Origin: Rhodoferax sp. PAMC 29310 | Lineage (GTDB): Bacteria; Pseudomonadota; Gammaproteobacteria; Burkholderiales; Burkholderiaceae_C | Assembly: GCF_017948265.1 (NCBI RefSeq) | Contig: NZ_CP072852.1 | Location: 1,116,001 to 1,180,000 of the forward strand | Direction of reading: 5' to 3' | DNA: 64,000 nucleotides | Part shown: positions 61,596-64,000 of the stretch, piece after piece | How the letters are laid out: the number at the start of each line of letters is the position of its first letter | Numbering within the stretch: position 1 is the stretch's first letter | The notes under the pieces: model-generated | Told to the model about the DNA's origin: nothing | The model's input: the letters and a program-made list of their open reading frames with translations, nothing else | The model's database searches: none | Program-made: the position numbers and the translations under genes

Positions 61596-61764
61596 CCGGT
61601 TTCATGGGGGTTGCCACATTCTCTGGCAATGCATGACCTCATCCTGATAGGGCTCACCTGCCAACTTTTTGCGTGGAGCAATTGATGGCACAACCGAGTT
61701 TTCAGAACTCTCATTTCCTACAAACCCATGGTGATCAGGGCACGCCTAACCGCTGCTGCACGCC

Positions 61765-62841
61765 ATGAAGTTCGTCATTCTGGGCGCTGGCCTGATGGGT
61801 CGACTACTGGCCTGTCAACTTGCGCGAGAGGGCCACACAATTGATTTGTTCGACGCCGGCGGCCCGCAAGCAGAGAAATCGGCAGCACGCGCTGCCGCCG
61901 CGATGCTTGCCCCGCTGGCGGAATCTGCGGTGACTGAGCCCAATGTGGTTCAAATGGGCATCTATGCCTTGACTCGTTGGCCAACGTTGATCGCCCAGCT
62001 GAGACAGCCGGTTTACTTTCAGCAAGAAGGCACCCTGGTGCTATGGCATCAACAGGACAGTGCAGATGCAGAGCGATTCAAGCGCCAAATGGCGATCACA
62101 CAAAAATTGATCCCGTCCCTTCCAGCGATGCAAACGCTGAACGCACAAGGGGTCACCCAACTTGAGCCGTCTCTGGACGGTCGATTCTCGCAAGGAATTT
62201 ACCTGCCGGGAGAGGGTCAGCTCGATAACCATCAACTGCTGGCGGCCATGTTGGAGCAACTCCAGCGCCTCAACGTCAGACTCAACTGGCACAGCCCACG
62301 GTTGGTCGAAGAGTTTAATCCGGGCCAGCCTGGCCAGCCGGACTGGGTGCTGGACTGCCGTGGGTTGGGGGCGCAGCCGCAATGGACAGCGCTGCGCGGG
62401 GTGCGCGGTGAAATCATCACGGTGGAAGCCAAAGAAGTCCAGCTCAGACGCCCCACCCGCCTGATTCACCCCCGTTATCCCATCTACATTGCACCGAAAG
62501 AAAATGGCATATTTTTGCTCGGGGCAACAGAAATTGAATCCAACGACACCTCTCCGATGACCGTGCGCTCGGCGCTGGAACTGCTCAGCGCCGCCTACTC
62601 GGTAGACCCGCGTTTTGGCGAGGCCCGCATTCTGGATCTGGTCAGCCAGTGCCGCCCCACCTTGCCTGACAACTTGCCCGTCATTCGACGCAGCGCCGAT
62701 CGAGTGTTGCAGATCAACGGCTTGTACCGCCACGGCTACCTGATCGCTCCGGCGGTCATGGATGTGGTGATCGAGTTGATACGCAACGACTCTTCGCCCC
62801 TGTCTACGCGCCTGTCTCTTTCCGTCCAAACCACTTATTAA
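61765..62841 (+). CDS. thiO: FAD-dependent glycine oxidase ThiO
   Basis: 358 aa DAO-family flavoenzyme. FAD motif FVILGAGLMGRLLACQLARE, SAARAAAAMLAPLAES, YLPGEGQLDNHQLLAAM and a C-terminal LPVIRRSADRVLQINGLYRHGY. Oxidises glycine to the iminoacetate (dehydroglycine) needed by ThiG for the thiazole ring in aerobes, in place of ThiH. First gene after the TPP riboswitch; thiS begins 6 bp after its stop. Confidence 0.92.
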   Translation: MKFVILGAGLMGRLLACQLAREGHTIDLFDAGGPQAEKSAARAAAAMLAPLAESAVTEPNVVQMGIYALTRWPTLIAQLRQPVYFQQEGTLVLWHQQDSADAERFKRQMAITQKLIPSLPAMQTLNAQGVTQLEPSLDGRFSQGIYLPGEGQLDNHQLLAAMLEQLQRLNVRLNWHSPRLVEEFNPGQPGQPDWVLDCRGLGAQPQWTALRGVRGEIITVEAKEVQLRRPTRLIHPRYPIYIAPKENGIFLLGATEIESNDTSPMTVRSALELLSAAYSVDPRFGEARILDLVSQCRPTLPDNLPVIRRSADRVLQINGLYRHGYLIAPAVMDVVIELIRNDSSPLSTRLSLSVQTTY

Positions 62842-62847
62842 GTGCCT

Positions 62848-63045
62848 ATGAAGATATCGATTAATCAGTTGCCGCATGAATTGTCTGAACCCGCGACCCT
62901 GGCAGACGCGGTGGCCTGCATCCAGGCTCAGCCGCCCTTTGCGGCGGCCGTCAATCTTCAGTTTGTGCCCCAGTCGCAATACCACCACTGGCGCCTACAG
63001 GCCAATGACCGCATCGACATCATTGCGCCGGTCACCGGTGGATAA
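62848..63045 (+). CDS. thiS: Sulfur-carrier protein ThiS
   Basis: 65 aa ubiquitin-fold protein from the ATG at 62848 (an in-frame GTG at 62842 is possible). It ends in the diagnostic APVTGG, whose C-terminal Gly is adenylated by ThiF and then thiocarboxylated. The internal NDRIDII segment is also typical. Donates sulfur to the thiazole made by ThiG, encoded 13 bp downstream. Confidence 0.92.
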   Translation: MKISINQLPHELSEPATLADAVACIQAQPPFAAAVNLQFVPQSQYHHWRLQANDRIDIIAPVTGG

Positions 63046-63058
63046 CGGATACACAGCC

Positions 63059-63874
63059 ATGGCACAAAACCTCAGTTCAAGCCACTTTGAAGACCCGTTT
63101 GTTCTTTACGGAGAGACCTTCAGCAGTCGCTTGCTGCTCGGCACCTCACGCTACCCGTCCCCGAAGGTATTGCTCGACGCCGTGCTCAAAGCACAACCGG
63201 CCATGTTGACAGCCTCCCTGCGACGTCAAACCTCGGGGGAGCAACAAGGTGGCAACCGCTTTTGGGAGATGCTGGACCAATTGGGCGTGCCAGTGCTGCC
63301 CAACACCGCCGGTTGTCACAGTGCACAGGAGGCCATCACCACAGCGCACATGGCCCGTGAGGTGTTCGGGACAGATTGGATCAAACTCGAACTCATTGGG
63401 GACGATTACACACTCCAACCCGACACGCTCAACCTGGTCGACACAGCCAGCCGACTGATCAAGGACGGTTTCAAAGTGCTGCCCTATTGCACTGATGATT
63501 TGGTGCTTTGCCAGCGCTTGGTGGACGCGGGTTGCCAGGCCATCATGCCGTGGGCGGCGCCCATTGGCACCGGCAAAGGGCCGATCAACCCGTTTGCGCT
63601 GCAAACACTGCGCAGTCGCATTCAAGTCCCCATGATTGTGGACGCCGGACTAGGGCGACCATCCCATGCTTGCCAAGTTATGGAGTGGGGTTTTGATGGT
63701 GTCTTGCTCAATACCGCTGTCGCACTGGCGCTGGACCCGGTCGCCATGGCGGGGGCTTTTTCCGCGGCGACACAGGCAGGGCGGGATGCCTATCTGAGTG
63801 GCACCATGGCCGAACAAGCATCGGCGCAACCCAGCACCCCCGTGATCGGCACGCCCTTTTGGCACCACGCTTGA
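63059..63874 (+). CDS. thiG: Thiazole synthase ThiG
   Basis: 271 aa from the ATG at 63059. LYGETFSSRLLLGTSRYPSP, AMLTASLRRQ, the Lys-containing segment DWIKLELIGDDYTLQPD, MPWAAPIGTGKGP and VDAGLGRPSHACQVMEWGFDG with NTAVALALDPVAMA are the ThiG signatures; the Lys in WIKLELIG is the expected Schiff-base residue. Condenses dehydroglycine, deoxyxylulose 5-phosphate and ThiS-thiocarboxylate. Confidence 0.95.
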   Translation: MAQNLSSSHFEDPFVLYGETFSSRLLLGTSRYPSPKVLLDAVLKAQPAMLTASLRRQTSGEQQGGNRFWEMLDQLGVPVLPNTAGCHSAQEAITTAHMAREVFGTDWIKLELIGDDYTLQPDTLNLVDTASRLIKDGFKVLPYCTDDLVLCQRLVDAGCQAIMPWAAPIGTGKGPINPFALQTLRSRIQVPMIVDAGLGRPSHACQVMEWGFDGVLLNTAVALALDPVAMAGAFSAATQAGRDAYLSGTMAEQASAQPSTPVIGTPFWHHA

Positions 63875-63886
63875 GTAGCCCTACCT

Positions 63887-64000
63887 ATGAGCACCACTTT
63901 CGACAACGTCTCAGCCATACAAGCCATCGTCGCTGCCCACAGCGCACTGGCAGTGGACCACGCACACATTGTTGGCAAAAGCCCTCCGGCGGGCAATGCG
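63887..64000 (+). CDS. 5' end of the next thi-operon gene (partial)
   Basis: An ATG 12 bp after thiG opens a frame of 38 codons to the window edge with no stop. The peptide (SAIQAIVAAHSALAVDHAHI) is too short to assign. Position in the operon suggests ThiE (thiamine phosphate synthase) or ThiD. Confidence 0.6.
   Translation, partial: MSTTFDNVSAIQAIVAAHSALAVDHAHIVGKSPPAGNA

Overview
The window is a GC-rich chromosomal segment from a betaproteobacterium, most likely a Comamonadaceae member close to Rhodoferax or Polaromonas. This is inferred from the cbiX-cysB pair, the cys cluster built on a CysI-type reductase with DUF934, the TRAP/oxoprolinase locus, and a degenerate dispersed repeat I associate with this family. 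No rRNA, tRNA or CRISPR array was seen.

Layout: 1-6999 holds the end of lptG, cbiX, cysB, an aminotransferase, a reverse block (ornithine cyclodeaminase-like, SnoaL-like, MDR dehydrogenase) and a secreted DUF1223 protein. 7000-9586 is an accessory stretch with a Spy/CpxP-like protein, a frameshifted small membrane gene, an orphan PEP-CTERM tail and a Tn3-family remnant. 9587-12689 holds small conserved proteins, an ABC1/AarF kinase and a PPOX-like flavoprotein. A truncated IS5-family copy follows at about 12808-13451.

13910-25492 is the most unusual part: a signalling island of four histidine-kinase-like proteins, five receiver-domain proteins (one with an HD-GYP c-di-GMP phosphodiesterase, one with an N-terminal MerR/excisionase-type HTH), a PhnD-like binding protein interrupted by an in-frame TGA, and a heme H-NOX gas sensor overlapping a kinase with an HNOBA domain. 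One kinase has Gln in place of the phospho-acceptor His. The divergent intergenic region carries two inverted copies of a tandem 9-bp AT-rich repeat.

25656-43998 has hrpA, argA, a LysR-regulated locus that looks like pyroglutamate uptake and catabolism (DUF1445 protein, DctPQM TRAP transporter, fused 5-oxoprolinase), a lone ParA-like ATPase, dsbB, a small Cys-containing protein, yggX, mnmC and a degenerate receiver protein.

44080-53717 is a nucleoside locus. A BMP-type ABC importer lies downstream of pseudouridine kinase and pseudouridine-5'-phosphate glycosidase, and diverges over 32 bp from ribokinase, a nucleoside hydrolase and a 2-oxoglutarate/Fe(II) oxygenase. 53812-61473 is assimilatory sulfate reduction (TauE/SafE, CysI, DUF934, CysH, CysD, CysN) followed by ferredoxin and ferredoxin-NADP reductase; no CysJ is present in the window. 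From 61501 a TPP riboswitch precedes thiO, thiS, thiG and a partial ORF at the edge.
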